Source: Planctomycetota bacterium
GTDB lineage: Bacteria; Planctomycetota; B15-G4; SIAN01
Direction of reading: 5' to 3'
NCBI GenBank assembly: GCA_016795285.1
Contig: JAEUIC010000036.1
Span: 1 to 64,000 of the forward strand
DNA: 64,000 nucleotides
In this document: positions 42,660 through 52,333 of the stretch, in pieces
Layout of the letters: the number at the start of each line of letters is the position of its first letter
How positions within the stretch are numbered: the stretch's first letter is position 1
Program-made: the position numbers and the translations under genes
Notes under the pieces: model-generated
Told to the model about the DNA's origin: nothing
Database searches by the model: none
What the model saw: the letters and a program-made list of their open reading frames with translations, nothing else

Positions 42660-43799
42660 ATGGACTCGCTTCGCCCGCTCTACCTCGACCACAACGCGAC
42701 CGCTCCGCTGCTGCCCGAGGTGGCCGAGGCGCTGCGCCGCGAACTCGGCGAGGGCGGGGCGAATCCGTCGAGCCTCCACGCTTCGGGGACGCGCGCGCGC
42801 CGCCGCCTCGACGATGCGCGCGCCGCAGTCGCCGAGCTGCTGGAGGCGCCGGCGGAGGAACTTGTCTTCACGTCAGGCGGGACCGAGGCGAACCACCTGG
42901 CGCTCGCCGGTTCGCTGCTGCCGCGCCCGCAGGGGGCGCACCTCGTCGTCAGCGCCATCGAGCACTCCTCGACGCTCGCCGCCGCCCGCCGCCTCGAGTC
43001 GCTCGGCGCGCGCGTCACCTGGGTCGAGCCGCGCCGCGATGGCGTGGTCCCGGTCGAGCGCTTCCTCGCCGCGCTCGAGCCGCAGACGCGCCTGGTCGCC
43101 TGCATGGCTGCCAACAACGAGAGCGGCGTCGTGCAGCCGTTCGCGGAACTCGGCGCCGCGCTCGCGCCGCGCGCCATCGCGCTCCACGTCGATGCGGTGC
43201 AGTGGGTCGGACGGCAGCCGCTCGCGGCCGCGACCAGCGGCGCCACGACCCTCTCCTGCTCGGCCCACAAGCTCGGCGGGCCGCCGGGCGTCGGCGCGCT
43301 CTGGGTGCGTCGCGGCACGCGCCTCGAACCGTGGATCGGCGGCGGTCGGCAGGAGCGAGGGCGCCGCGGCGGCACCGAAGCGTTGCTGCTGATCGTCGGC
43401 TTCGCGGCGGCTGCGCGCGCGGCGCTGCGCCGCGCGGGCGATGGCGGCCGCGCCGCCCGCGACGCCTTCGAGCAGGCGCTGCGCCGCGCCGGCGCGCCGC
43501 TCACCTGGATCGGCAGCGAGACGCCGCGATTGCCGAACACCTCGCTCTTCTGCGCCGACGGCCGCGACGGAGCGACGCTGGTGCGCGAGCTGAGTCAGCG
43601 CGGGGTCGAGGTGGCGAGCGGTTCGGCGTGCCAAGCCGGCGCGAGCGAGCCGTCGCACGTGCTGCGCGCGATGGGCTTCCCCGCCGCGCAAGCGCGCGCG
43701 GCGCTGCGCTTCAGCTTCGGCGCGAGCGACTGCGCCGAGGTCGGCGCGCTGGCCGCGGAACGACTGCTCGCTTGCCTCGCGGAGCCCGGCCGGCGCTGA
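42660..43799 (+). CDS. Second cysteine desulfurase, NifS/IscS-like
   Basis: A class V PLP aminotransferase of 379 residues. YLDHNATAPLLPEVAEALR, TSGGTEANHLALAGS, the PLP lysine in CSAHKLGGPPGVGAL and the cysteine in ASGSACQAGASEPSHVLRA fit a desulfurase. It is shorter than the IscS encoded 2.3 kb away, lacks the C-terminal IscU-binding tail and has no scaffold gene beside it, so it may serve tRNA thiolation or another sulfur acceptor. ATG 42660 has GGAG upstream; the TATACG just before it could even be a -10 for a leaderless transcript. Confidence 0.85.
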   Translation: MDSLRPLYLDHNATAPLLPEVAEALRRELGEGGANPSSLHASGTRARRRLDDARAAVAELLEAPAEELVFTSGGTEANHLALAGSLLPRPQGAHLVVSAIEHSSTLAAARRLESLGARVTWVEPRRDGVVPVERFLAALEPQTRLVACMAANNESGVVQPFAELGAALAPRAIALHVDAVQWVGRQPLAAATSGATTLSCSAHKLGGPPGVGALWVRRGTRLEPWIGGGRQERGRRGGTEALLLIVGFAAAARAALRRAGDGGRAARDAFEQALRRAGAPLTWIGSETPRLPNTSLFCADGRDGATLVRELSQRGVEVASGSACQAGASEPSHVLRAMGFPAAQARAALRFSFGASDCAEVGALAAERLLACLAEPGRR

Positions 43800-43812
43800 G
43801 CGCAGCGCCGGC
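43789..43812. terminator. GC hairpin over the desulfurase stop codon
   Basis: GCCGGCGCT (43789-43797) and AGCGCCGGC (43804-43812) form a perfect nine-pair stem with a six-base loop that contains the TGA. No T-tract follows, so it may end transcription only weakly or protect the 3' end. Confidence 0.35.
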
Positions 43813-43964
43813 GGGAAAGAAGTGCCGCGCGCTATGTTGCGCCGCCGCACCGTGATACGGCCGCAGGGCGCCGTCCCGTCCGGCGCACGGGCGCCGCGAC
43901 GCCGCGCGGAAGTTGAGCGCCCGGTCGCCGTCTCAGGTGACCGAGTTCCACGGAACCGTCCTCC

Positions 43965-45956
43965 ATGAAGCGCATCGCCCCCCTCCTGCTCGTCTTGGTC
44001 GTCGCGGTCGTCGGCGCCGTCGCTTGGTGGCTGCACGACCCGTCGGGCGCCAACTTGAAGGCGCCGCCCCGCCCGGGCGACGGCGCGCACCAGGAAGCGC
44101 CGCTCGCCGCACCCGCGGTGAGCGAGCTCGCCGCGCCGACGGCGACGCGCCAAGAGGAGCGCCCGGCCGAGCAGCAAGACGACGCCCCGCTGATCGACAC
44201 GTCGGGGCCGCCTGGCGCCATCTACGGCCGCATCCTCGACCCGCAGGGCGCGCCGGTCTCCGACGCCGAGGTCGAGCTGGTGCGCGGCCCCGCGGCCGCC
44301 ATCAACATCCCGAGCCTCTACACCCGCTTGAACCTGCTGGTCCGCACCGACAACGCCGGCAAGTACCGCTTCAACAACGTCGGCCCCAACGACGACTACA
44401 TCATCGTCGCGAGCCACCCCGAGTACGGCGACTGCGAGGCGGGCCCGATCGTCGTGCCGCCGGCCACGGAGCAGGCGGTGGCCGACATCCGCCTGCGCGA
44501 CGGCGTCACGGTCGAAGGGTTCGTCCGCTGCGACGGCCGGCCGCTGCAGAACGCGGTGATCATCCTCAGCAACGCGATGGAGCGGCTGCGCAAGCTCCGC
44601 CCGAACATGCCCGACCATCCCGACCTCGAGCCCTTCGAGCTGCGCACCGCCACCGACGCAGAGGGCCACTACCAGTTCGCCTCGGCGCCCTTCTCGTCGT
44701 TCGAGATCACCGCCGAGCTCGACGGCTACTCGCGCATCACGCGCAACTCGCAGACGAGCTTCCTCGGGCGCAGCTCGAAGGAGCACAAGATCGACTTCGA
44801 CCTGACGCTGGCGCGGCGCATCACCGGCAGCGTCATCGACGAGTCGAAGAACCCGATCGCCGGCGCCAAGATCGCGGCGACCATCGCCAACCAGAACTTC
44901 CGCTGCGAGGTCGAGGCGATCAGCGACGGGGCCGGCCGCTTCGCCCTCGAGGCGCTCGCCGACGGCCAGTACTTCCTGCAGGCGACCTGCGACGGCTACT
45001 CCGAGTCGCACCAGCAGCAGGTCGCCGCCGGGACCGAGGACCTCGTGCTCGAGCTGCGCGTGCAGGGCAGCGCGATCGGCGTGATCGTCGACGAGGCGAC
45101 CGGCGCCCCGATCACCGAGTTCGCGCTCAGCGTGCAGCAGCAATACAAGGGGCGCGGGCCGATCGAGCTGGCGCAGAACGTCCGCTTCCACGACAGCGGC
45201 GGCCGCTTCGAGGTGAAGAACCTCGATCCGGGCCGCTACACGCTCGAGGGCGTCGCGGCCGGCTACGCGCCGAGCCTCTCCGGCGAGTTCGAGGTGACGC
45301 GCGGCCAGGTCACCTCGGGCGTGCGCATCGAGATGAACAAGGGCGGCCAGATCACCGGCATCGTCGTCGATCGCGCCGGCAAGCCGATCCGCAACGCGCT
45401 GGTGAGCCTCCGCGAGAACGGCACCAAGGACAACCAGGTGCTCGAGATCTTCTCGCAGATGGGCGCGCGCGGCGCCGGCCTACCGAAGTTCCGCACCAAG
45501 GAGGACGGCCGCTTCACGCTCGACCTGGTCGTCCCCGAGACCTACCAGGTCGCGGTGCGCCACAACCAGTTCGCCGGCCTGCTGAAGGACGACGTCACGG
45601 TGCGCAAGGACGAGACGGTCGACGTCGGCGAGCTCGTGCTGCTGCGCGGCGCGCGCGTCTCGGGCCGCGCCTTCGACCTCGACGGCAACCCGCTGGTCGG
45701 CGCCACCATCACCGGCATCGCCGGCAAGTCGAGCGGCTACAAGTCGACGCGCACCAACAACGACGGCTTCTACGAGCTCTTGAGCCTGAACGCCGGCGAG
45801 TACACCATCACGATCAACAGCTTCCAGAGCAACCCGCCGATCAACCCGCTCGCCGGCCTCTCCTTCGCGAAGAACAGCCGGCAGGTGATCGCCGTGAACG
45901 ACGGCGACGACGTGACCGTCGACCTGCGCCTGTCGAAGGAGAAGCCGAAGGAGTAG
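43965..45956 (+). CDS. Envelope protein of repeated carboxypeptidase-regulatory-like domains
   Basis: A 663-residue protein with an N-terminal membrane anchor (about 4-22), a Pro/Ala-rich spacer to 75, then about six beta-sandwich repeats of 85-100 residues. Each repeat opens with a phrase such as IYGRILDPQGAPVSDAEVEL, ITGSVIDESKNPIAGAKI, ITGIVVDRAGKPIRNALV or VSGRAFDLDGNPLVGATI, and has a GxYRF or GRF...L..G.Y block. These CarboxypepD_reg modules usually serve in adhesion, as spacers or in carbohydrate contact. The last repeat ends DDVTVDLRLSKEKPKE. It is a single gene between a hairpin and the convergent GTPase gene. Confidence 0.85.
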   Translation: MKRIAPLLLVLVVAVVGAVAWWLHDPSGANLKAPPRPGDGAHQEAPLAAPAVSELAAPTATRQEERPAEQQDDAPLIDTSGPPGAIYGRILDPQGAPVSDAEVELVRGPAAAINIPSLYTRLNLLVRTDNAGKYRFNNVGPNDDYIIVASHPEYGDCEAGPIVVPPATEQAVADIRLRDGVTVEGFVRCDGRPLQNAVIILSNAMERLRKLRPNMPDHPDLEPFELRTATDAEGHYQFASAPFSSFEITAELDGYSRITRNSQTSFLGRSSKEHKIDFDLTLARRITGSVIDESKNPIAGAKIAATIANQNFRCEVEAISDGAGRFALEALADGQYFLQATCDGYSESHQQQVAAGTEDLVLELRVQGSAIGVIVDEATGAPITEFALSVQQQYKGRGPIELAQNVRFHDSGGRFEVKNLDPGRYTLEGVAAGYAPSLSGEFEVTRGQVTSGVRIEMNKGGQITGIVVDRAGKPIRNALVSLRENGTKDNQVLEIFSQMGARGAGLPKFRTKEDGRFTLDLVVPETYQVAVRHNQFAGLLKDDVTVRKDETVDVGELVLLRGARVSGRAFDLDGNPLVGATITGIAGKSSGYKSTRTNNDGFYELLSLNAGEYTITINSFQSNPPINPLAGLSFAKNSRQVIAVNDGDDVTVDLRLSKEKPKE

Positions 45957-45995
45957 CGGCGCCGGAGTCGCGACGCCGCTCGCGCGTCCGCCCGC

Positions 45996-47405
45996 TCAGG
46001 CGAAGGCGGGCAGGGGCGGCGACGCGCGGCCGATCGGCAGCTCGCGCGGCTCGAGGCGCAGTTCGACCGCGCCGCCGCGCCGCGCGACGAACTCGAAGCG
46101 CCAGCCGATGCGGCGCGCGAACCGGCGCGCCAGCAGCAGCTCCTCGACGCCGTGGCCGCGCCGCAGCGCGCCGAAGCGCAGGATCCGCAGCCGCAGCGAC
46201 CGCCCCTCCGCGCTCGCGCGCACGCGCACCTTGGTCGCGCCGTCCGCCCGCGCGCGACGCGAACGCGACAGCGCCGCGAAGAGCGACCAGAACAGCGCGC
46301 GCAGCAGGTCGGGATCGCCCTCGCACCACTCGAGGCCGACCGCATCGAGCTCGAGCCGCCGGTAGGGCAACTCGCGCGAGACCGCCTCGAGCGCCTGCCG
46401 AGCGACCAGCGCGAGGTCGCAGGAGCGGCGCCGCGCCGCCCCCGCGTGCGCGGCGACCAGCGCCCCGCGCGCCCGCGCCCCGAGCATCGCCTCGAGGTGG
46501 TTCAGCACCTCGGTGCCGCCCGCCACCGCCTCCTCGAGCGCGGCCGGCAAGCGCGTCCCCTGTCGCTCGAGATGGGTGAGCAAGCTGCGCAGGAAGGCGA
46601 CCGGCCGCTTCGCCTCCTCCTCGAGCCAGGTCGCCTGGTCGCAGAGCCGCCGCCGCTCGCGCGCCACGCGGCCCTGCTCGTCGAGCAGGCGCCCCATGTA
46701 GCGCAGCAGCGGCGCGCGGGTCGGCGTGAGGTCGTCCTCCGCGGGCGGCGCCGCGCGCACCGGCTCGACGGCGGCCGCCGGCAGCGGCACCGCGCGGTTG
46801 AACGACTCGTCGAGCGCGATCAGCAGCGGCGAGAGGCCGATGCCGCAGCCATCGAGCGCCAGCTCGCCGTGCGCGCGCGTGGCGCCGCGCCGCAGCAGCT
46901 CGAGCAGCGAGCGCACCACCTCGTCGCCGACCAGCGCGTCGGTGCTGAACGACGGGAAGCGGCCCGACCCGACCACCGACTCGAGTTCCTGCGCCGCGAC
47001 GAAGTCGCCGCCGGCGCGCCGGTTGATCAGCAGCACGCCCGGCAGCGCGGCGCGCCCGGCGCTGCGCAGCCGCTCGAGCAGCCACGCGTAGGCGATCAGG
47101 TTGTCGCGCAGCCGCTCGCGGCGCGGATCGGCGACGAAGCAGACGCCGTCGGCATCGCGCATCAGCTGCTCGGCGCGCGCGTTCTCCGCGTCGATCGGGT
47201 CGAACTCGACCAGCTCGACCTGCAACGTCGCCGCCGCGCCGCTCACCGCGAGCGGCAGCGAGGTCCACTCGCGGCTGCGATCGGGACTGCGGCTGCCGAC
47301 GCGCTCGCGCACCCGCGCGAGCACCTCGCTCTTCCCGGCGCGGCTCGGCCCGCACAGCAGGAAGCGCAGCGCCACCACGCTCGTGTCCGCTTCGTATCGC
47401 GCCAT
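45996..47405 (-). CDS. MglA-like GTPase fused to an ATPase-like C-terminal region
   Basis: A 469-residue soluble protein. Residues 12-175 resemble small GTPases of the MglA/Ras type: Walker A GPSRAGKS (19-26), LQVELVEFDPID in place of the usual switch, MRDADGVCFVADPRRERL, and LLINRR where NKxD is expected, so base recognition is degenerate. After a linker, a helical region (about 245-330) with RPVAFLRSLLTHLERQG resembles a histidine-kinase dimerisation part, followed by a GHKL-like fold (about 345-469) without clear N and G boxes. I infer a signalling switch that lost kinase activity. It follows the secreted protein gene by 146 bases. Confidence 0.65.
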   Translation of the reverse strand: MARYEADTSVVALRFLLCGPSRAGKSEVLARVRERVGSRSPDRSREWTSLPLAVSGAAATLQVELVEFDPIDAENARAEQLMRDADGVCFVADPRRERLRDNLIAYAWLLERLRSAGRAALPGVLLINRRAGGDFVAAQELESVVGSGRFPSFSTDALVGDEVVRSLLELLRRGATRAHGELALDGCGIGLSPLLIALDESFNRAVPLPAAAVEPVRAAPPAEDDLTPTRAPLLRYMGRLLDEQGRVARERRRLCDQATWLEEEAKRPVAFLRSLLTHLERQGTRLPAALEEAVAGGTEVLNHLEAMLGARARGALVAAHAGAARRRSCDLALVARQALEAVSRELPYRRLELDAVGLEWCEGDPDLLRALFWSLFAALSRSRRARADGATKVRVRASAEGRSLRLRILRFGALRRGHGVEELLLARRFARRIGWRFEFVARRGGAVELRLEPRELPIGRASPPLPAFA

Positions 47406-47551
47406 CGCCGCTCTCCCCGCGCCGGCGACCGCTCCCGCGCCACGCGGAGCCACCGGCAGCGAGTGGATCGACGCCGCCTGCCGCGAATCGCAGCGGCCGT
47501 TCCCGACCACGCTGGCGAAATCATTGCCGGCCGCGGACGACCGGCTCGCGC

Positions 47552-48940
47552 TCAACGCGGCGGCGCGCCGCTCGGCAGCTGCAGCAACGCGCGGCCGGGG
47601 CGCTCGCAGCGACCGAGCAGCCAGAACTCCGCCGCCGCCCGCTCGCACGCCGCCTGCCACGCCGGCTGATCGCTCGCCGCCGCGCTCTGCCGCAGCGCTT
47701 CGGAGAAGGCGCCGCAGAGGAGCACCTCGTCGCGCGGACGGCCCGCCGCCCGATCGACGAGTTCGCGCAGCTGCACGCGCCACTCGCGCGCCCGTTCGGC
47801 CGCCCGCTCGGCTGGCAACGGCGCGCCCGGCGGCGGCGCCTGCGCGAGGAAGCTGGCGAGTTCGGCGCGCAGCTCGGCTCCGCTCGCGAGCGGCGGTGGC
47901 GGGAACTCCGGCGCGACCGGCCGCGCGCTCCCGTCCGGCGCGCCGCGCCAGTCGTGCAGCGCCGCGTCGAGCGCCGCGTCGAGCGCCGCGACACCGCTCG
48001 TCCCCTCGATCCACGGCAGGCCGAGCCGCAAGAGCAGCGCACCCGCGGCGCGCCCTCCCTCGTCGAGCGGCATCCCCGCGCAACGCTCGAGCGCGAGGAG
48101 CAGCCAGCGCCGCTCCCGCTCGCGCCACCGTTGCAGCTCGACGCCGCCCTTCTCCGTCTCGGAGAGCGCCTCCGCGTCGGCCAACTCGCGCGGCAAGAGC
48201 CACGTCGCGACCCAGCCGCGCACCACCGCCACGTCGCGCCGCGCGAGCTCGAGCTCGAGCCAGCCGTCAGCGGCCACTTCGGCCGCGAGCGGCGCCTCGA
48301 TCCCCTCGGCCAGCAGGCCGGGGAAGAGCAGCAGCGACCGTTCGAGCGCGCCGGCGCGGCGCAGCGCCGCCTCGACCTCGAGCAGCGACAAGCGCGCGCG
48401 CGGCGGACCGCTGCGCAGCGCGCGCCAGCCCGGCTCGGACCACGCGAGGCGCCGCTCGCGCAACGTCTCGAGCTCGGGACGCCACGGCGCGAGCTCGCCG
48501 GCGCGCTGCTCCCACGCGATCGCGAGCAGCTCCCGCGCGCGCGCGGCGCCGCTCGCGGAGCCGCTCGCTCCGTCGCTGCGCAAGGCGGCGTGCAGCAGCG
48601 CGGCGCGCAACCGCGGCAGCTCGATCAGCGTCCGTTCGAGCGCGACGGCGGCCGTCGGCGGCCACCGCTCGAACTCGTCGAGCAGCGGCGCGACCTCGGC
48701 CGGCTGCAGCGCGCGGCGCAGCGTCGCCTCCGCGGCCCGCCGCCGCTCCGGCTCCGCCGCGGCGAGTTCCGGCAGCAGCTCGGTCCAGTCGGCCGCGAAC
48801 GCGCGCGCCTCCGCACGCGCGTCCGCACGCGCCGGCGACCACTGAAGCACCAGCGGCAGCCACAGCAGCGCCTGCAATGCGAACGCGGTGCGCGCGGCCG
48901 CGCGGCGCGCTGCTCCGCCACGCTGCGCGCCGCGGTTCAT
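47552..48940 (-). CDS. Secreted alpha-helical protein, unknown function
   Basis: A 462-residue protein with a signal peptide (about 1-40: Arg-rich, then ALQALLWLPLVL and a cleavage region near ADARA). The mature part is almost wholly helical and rich in Ala, Arg, Leu and Glu, with many WxxEL-type helices; it may be HEAT-like, but no repeat is clean. Its ATG overlaps the kinase stop (ATGA), so it is translated with the kinase and may be its periplasmic partner. I recognise no family. Confidence 0.6.
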   Translation of the reverse strand: MNRGAQRGGAARRAAARTAFALQALLWLPLVLQWSPARADARAEARAFAADWTELLPELAAAEPERRRAAEATLRRALQPAEVAPLLDEFERWPPTAAVALERTLIELPRLRAALLHAALRSDGASGSASGAARARELLAIAWEQRAGELAPWRPELETLRERRLAWSEPGWRALRSGPPRARLSLLEVEAALRRAGALERSLLLFPGLLAEGIEAPLAAEVAADGWLELELARRDVAVVRGWVATWLLPRELADAEALSETEKGGVELQRWRERERRWLLLALERCAGMPLDEGGRAAGALLLRLGLPWIEGTSGVAALDAALDAALHDWRGAPDGSARPVAPEFPPPPLASGAELRAELASFLAQAPPPGAPLPAERAAERAREWRVQLRELVDRAAGRPRDEVLLCGAFSEALRQSAAASDQPAWQAACERAAAEFWLLGRCERPGRALLQLPSGAPPR

Positions 48941-51900
48941 TCGAGGAGCTTCCCGCGCAGCTCGACCCGCTCGATCTGGAGTTCGGTCAGGCTGCAGAGC
49001 TGCACCGCATCCTTCTTGCCGCGCGCCGTGGCGAGGCTCGCGGTCGCGTCGTGCACGATGTCGCCGTCGAGCACCACCTCGACGCGCACCGTGCCGTCGC
49101 CCGGATCGGGGAGCCAGCGCAGCTCGAGGAGGTGGCGGCGCCCCCGCTCGAGGCCGACCGCGACCACGCGGCCGGAGGCCGGCTGGCTCTGGTTGTAGTT
49201 CGGGTCGAAGAACCGCTCGGGGCGCTCCTCGAGGGTGCCGACCCACGCCGCGAGCTGCGGCGGGAACTGCTCGCCCTTCGGCTCGCGCGGCCGGAAGAAG
49301 CCGGCGCACGCCGGTCCGACCCGCAGCGCGACGTAGTGCGGGTCCTCCGGCTCGCCGAGCGTCGGCAGCAGCTCGACCGTCAGCGTGGCGGGCGCGCGCC
49401 GATCGAGCGGCCACGGCAACGTCGCGCCGTAGAGGGCGCCGGTGAGGCCGCTCGCGCCGCCGACGAAGAAGAGGCGGCCGTTCTCGACGCGCACGGCGTT
49501 GCCGCGCACGTTCCAATCCTCGCCCTCGACCGCGCGGTCGAACGCGTAGACCACGCGCACGCTGCCGTCGGCGGCGACCGTCCGCTCGCTGGCGTTGCGC
49601 GCGACGTTGGCGAGCAGCGCGAGGCGCTGGCTCGCGAGTTCGAGCGCGCGCAGCTCCGCCTCGTAGCGCGACCGATCGGCCTGCGCCGCGCGGCCCGCGG
49701 GCGTGTCGCCGAAACGGAGCAGCTCGCGCAGCGCGACGCGCGCCGCCTCGACGTCCTGCGCGGCGAGCGCCGCCTCGAACTGGGCGCGCCGCTCGTTGGC
49801 GGCGCCTTCGCGCTGCTCGCGACGGGCGGCCGCCCCTTGCTGCTGATCTTGCAGCGCTCGGCGCAGCGCGTCGGCCACCGGCGTGCCGGCCGACCGATCG
49901 AGCTCGAGTCCCTGCGCCGCGCGCTCCTTCGCGTCGCCGAGCAGGAAGCGCAGCGCCGGCCGCCGTTCCGGGTCGGCCACCGCCGTCGTGATCGCCTCCT
50001 CGAGCGACGCGAGCGCGAGGTCGGTGACGAGGAGGCCGCGCCGCGAGCCGATCGCGAACTGGTCGCTCCCCGCCTCGACCTGCAGCTTCCCGCGCAAGCC
50101 GATCCCCTGGCGGTCGCGCACGTCGACCACGTTCCCGGCCGCCGCGAAGAGCGTCAGTTGCGCGCGCGCGAACACCGCGGCGAGATCGGCGAGCTGCGCC
50201 TCCCACGCCGCCCGCTCGGCCGCCGGCAGGTCGGGCTGCGCCGCCACCGCCGCGCGCGCCGCTTCGAGCTGCCGGTCGCAAAGCAGCGCGACGAGTCCCG
50301 GCTGCCCGCCTGCGCCGTCGAGCAGCTGCGCGCGCGCCGTCGCCTCGCGCTCCTGCTGCGCCTGCGCGGCGAAGGCGGCGAGGTCGCGCTCGAGCCTCAC
50401 CCACCCGTCGTCGAGCGCCGCAGGCAGCGCGCCGATCGCGGCGAGCGCGTCGCGCGCGGCCGCCCGCTCGGCGAAGAACTCGGCGCGCCGCGCGGCGACG
50501 TCGATCGAGCGCCCCTCGCGCGCCTCGGCCAGCAGCTGCTGCGTGGCGCGCTCGGTCTCGAAGAGCAGGTCGCGCCCCACGCGACCGACGCGGCTCGCCA
50601 AGGCATCGGCGAGGATCGAGACGAACGAGGCGGTCGGATCGCGGGCGAACTCGGCGCGGGTCGACTCGGGCCAACCGCGCCGCCACTCCTCGGCCGCGAC
50701 GTCGGGCGCCACCTCGACGCCGGCGGCGCGCAGCACGGCCGCGGTCGCGCTGGCGCAGGCGCGCTCCTCCTCGGCGGGATAGGCGGCCAGCCGCTCCTGC
50801 ACCGCGACGAAGCGGTCGCCCTCGAGGAGCCCCTGCACCTCTTCGTCGAGCGCCGCGCGCCGCGCCAGCAGCTCCTGGCGCACCTTGCGGCGCAGCTCCT
50901 GCTCGAGTTCGTCGTGCTGCGCGTGGGCGGCGGCGCGCGCCGCCTGCAGCCACGGCGCGATCTCGACCTCCGCCGTCGCGAGCCGCGCGCGCTCGACCTG
51001 CGGGGCCGCCGCCTCGAAGGCGCGCACGAGTTCGGCGTCGAGCGCGGCGCGCGCGGCCGCGAAGTCGCCGCGCCGCAGCGCCGTTCGCGCCGCCGCCGTC
51101 GCGAGCGGCGCCGCTCCGCGCAGCTCCTCCTCGAGCGCCGCGCTCGCCGCGCTCTTCAGGTCGACGCGCTCGAGGCTGGTCACGCTGGTGAGCTGCCCGT
51201 CGCGCTTCAGCTCGCCGAGCCGCGCGAGCACCTCGGCCGCGCCGCGCGCGCCGCCGCGCCAGTCGGCCGAGAGCTCCGCCAGCAGCGCCGCCTCGCGCTG
51301 CCGCGCATCGCTCCAGTCGACGTCGCCGCCGCTCTCGCCGCGCCACAGGAAGAGCGCCGCGAGCAGCGCCACCGCGACCCCGGCGCCGGCGATCCAGAGC
51401 CCGCGGTTCGCTCGCGGCGGCGGCTCGGCCGCCTCCTGCCACGAGAGGCCGACCGAATCGCCCTGCTCCGGCTCGGCCAGCGAGGCGCGCACCCGCGCGA
51501 TGTCGGCGATCAGCTCCTCGGCCGAGGCGTAGCGGCGGCGCACGTCCTTCGCGAGCAGCCGCGCCAGCATCCGCGAGAAGCTCGACGGCAGGCCGGGCTG
51601 CAGCTGCTCGGGCGGGCGCGGGACGGCGTAGAGCACCTCGTGGAGGATCTCGCCGACCGACTCGCCGCGCAGCGGCGGATGGCCGGTCGAGAGGTGGTAG
51701 AGCGTCGCGCCGAGGCTGTAGAGGTCGCTCCTCAAGTCGACGCGGCGCGGGCTCCTCACCTGCTCGGGCGACATGTACTGCGGCGTGCCGACCGTGATGC
51801 CGTCCTGCGTCAGCGAGCGGTCGCGCGTCGCGCGGGCGAGGCCGAAGTCGGTGAGCTTCACCGCGCCGTCCTTCGCCAGCAGGATGTTGCCCGGCTTCAC

Positions 51901-52317
51901 GTCGCGATGGACGACGCCGTGGCGCGCGGCGTGGCCGAGCGCGCTCGCGACGCGCTCGCCGATCAGCAGCACCTCGCGCAGCGGGAACGGGCCGCGATCG
52001 ATCAGCACCTGCTTGCAGCTCTTCCCCTCGACGAGCTCCATCACGAAGTAGACCAGCTCGCCCGCCTCGCCGAAGTCGATCGAGCGCACGATGGCGGGAT
52101 GGTCGAGGCGCGACAGCACGCGCGCCTCCTTGGTGAGGCGGGCCAGCGCGAGGCCCGGATCGAGCTGCTCGCGGCGCAGCACCTTGAGCGCGACCATGCG
52201 GTCGAGCCCCTTGTGGCGCGCCTTGTAGACGCTGCTCATGCCGCCGGAGCCGAGCAGCTCGAGCACCTCGTAGCCGGGGATCGGCTGGGAGAGCGGGCTT
52301 GGCCGGTCGTCCTTCAC
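48937..52317 (-). CDS. Transmembrane Ser/Thr protein kinase with large extracytoplasmic part
   Basis: An 1126-residue Hanks-type kinase. The kinase domain spans about 15-280: GSGGMSSVYK, Lys45 in VALKVL, HRDVKPGN (catalytic Asp139), DFG at 157-159 and the GTPQYMSPEQ activation segment. A membrane helix lies at about 310-330. The outer part is a very long Ala/Arg/Glu-rich helical region (about 340-900) and a final beta domain (about 910-1126) with LTVELLPTLGEPEDPHYVAL, like LamG/concanavalin folds that bind ligands. GTG 52317 has GGGAGG six bases upstream. It would sense an envelope signal and phosphorylate cytoplasmic partners such as the FHA regulator encoded in the same operon. Confidence 0.9.
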   Translation of the reverse strand: MKDDRPSPLSQPIPGYEVLELLGSGGMSSVYKARHKGLDRMVALKVLRREQLDPGLALARLTKEARVLSRLDHPAIVRSIDFGEAGELVYFVMELVEGKSCKQVLIDRGPFPLREVLLIGERVASALGHAARHGVVHRDVKPGNILLAKDGAVKLTDFGLARATRDRSLTQDGITVGTPQYMSPEQVRSPRRVDLRSDLYSLGATLYHLSTGHPPLRGESVGEILHEVLYAVPRPPEQLQPGLPSSFSRMLARLLAKDVRRRYASAEELIADIARVRASLAEPEQGDSVGLSWQEAAEPPPRANRGLWIAGAGVAVALLAALFLWRGESGGDVDWSDARQREAALLAELSADWRGGARGAAEVLARLGELKRDGQLTSVTSLERVDLKSAASAALEEELRGAAPLATAAARTALRRGDFAAARAALDAELVRAFEAAAPQVERARLATAEVEIAPWLQAARAAAHAQHDELEQELRRKVRQELLARRAALDEEVQGLLEGDRFVAVQERLAAYPAEEERACASATAAVLRAAGVEVAPDVAAEEWRRGWPESTRAEFARDPTASFVSILADALASRVGRVGRDLLFETERATQQLLAEAREGRSIDVAARRAEFFAERAAARDALAAIGALPAALDDGWVRLERDLAAFAAQAQQEREATARAQLLDGAGGQPGLVALLCDRQLEAARAAVAAQPDLPAAERAAWEAQLADLAAVFARAQLTLFAAAGNVVDVRDRQGIGLRGKLQVEAGSDQFAIGSRRGLLVTDLALASLEEAITTAVADPERRPALRFLLGDAKERAAQGLELDRSAGTPVADALRRALQDQQQGAAARREQREGAANERRAQFEAALAAQDVEAARVALRELLRFGDTPAGRAAQADRSRYEAELRALELASQRLALLANVARNASERTVAADGSVRVVYAFDRAVEGEDWNVRGNAVRVENGRLFFVGGASGLTGALYGATLPWPLDRRAPATLTVELLPTLGEPEDPHYVALRVGPACAGFFRPREPKGEQFPPQLAAWVGTLEERPERFFDPNYNQSQPASGRVVAVGLERGRRHLLELRWLPDPGDGTVRVEVVLDGDIVHDATASLATARGKKDAVQLCSLTELQIERVELRGKLLE

Positions 52318-52333
52318 GCGGCGCCTCCCTGCT

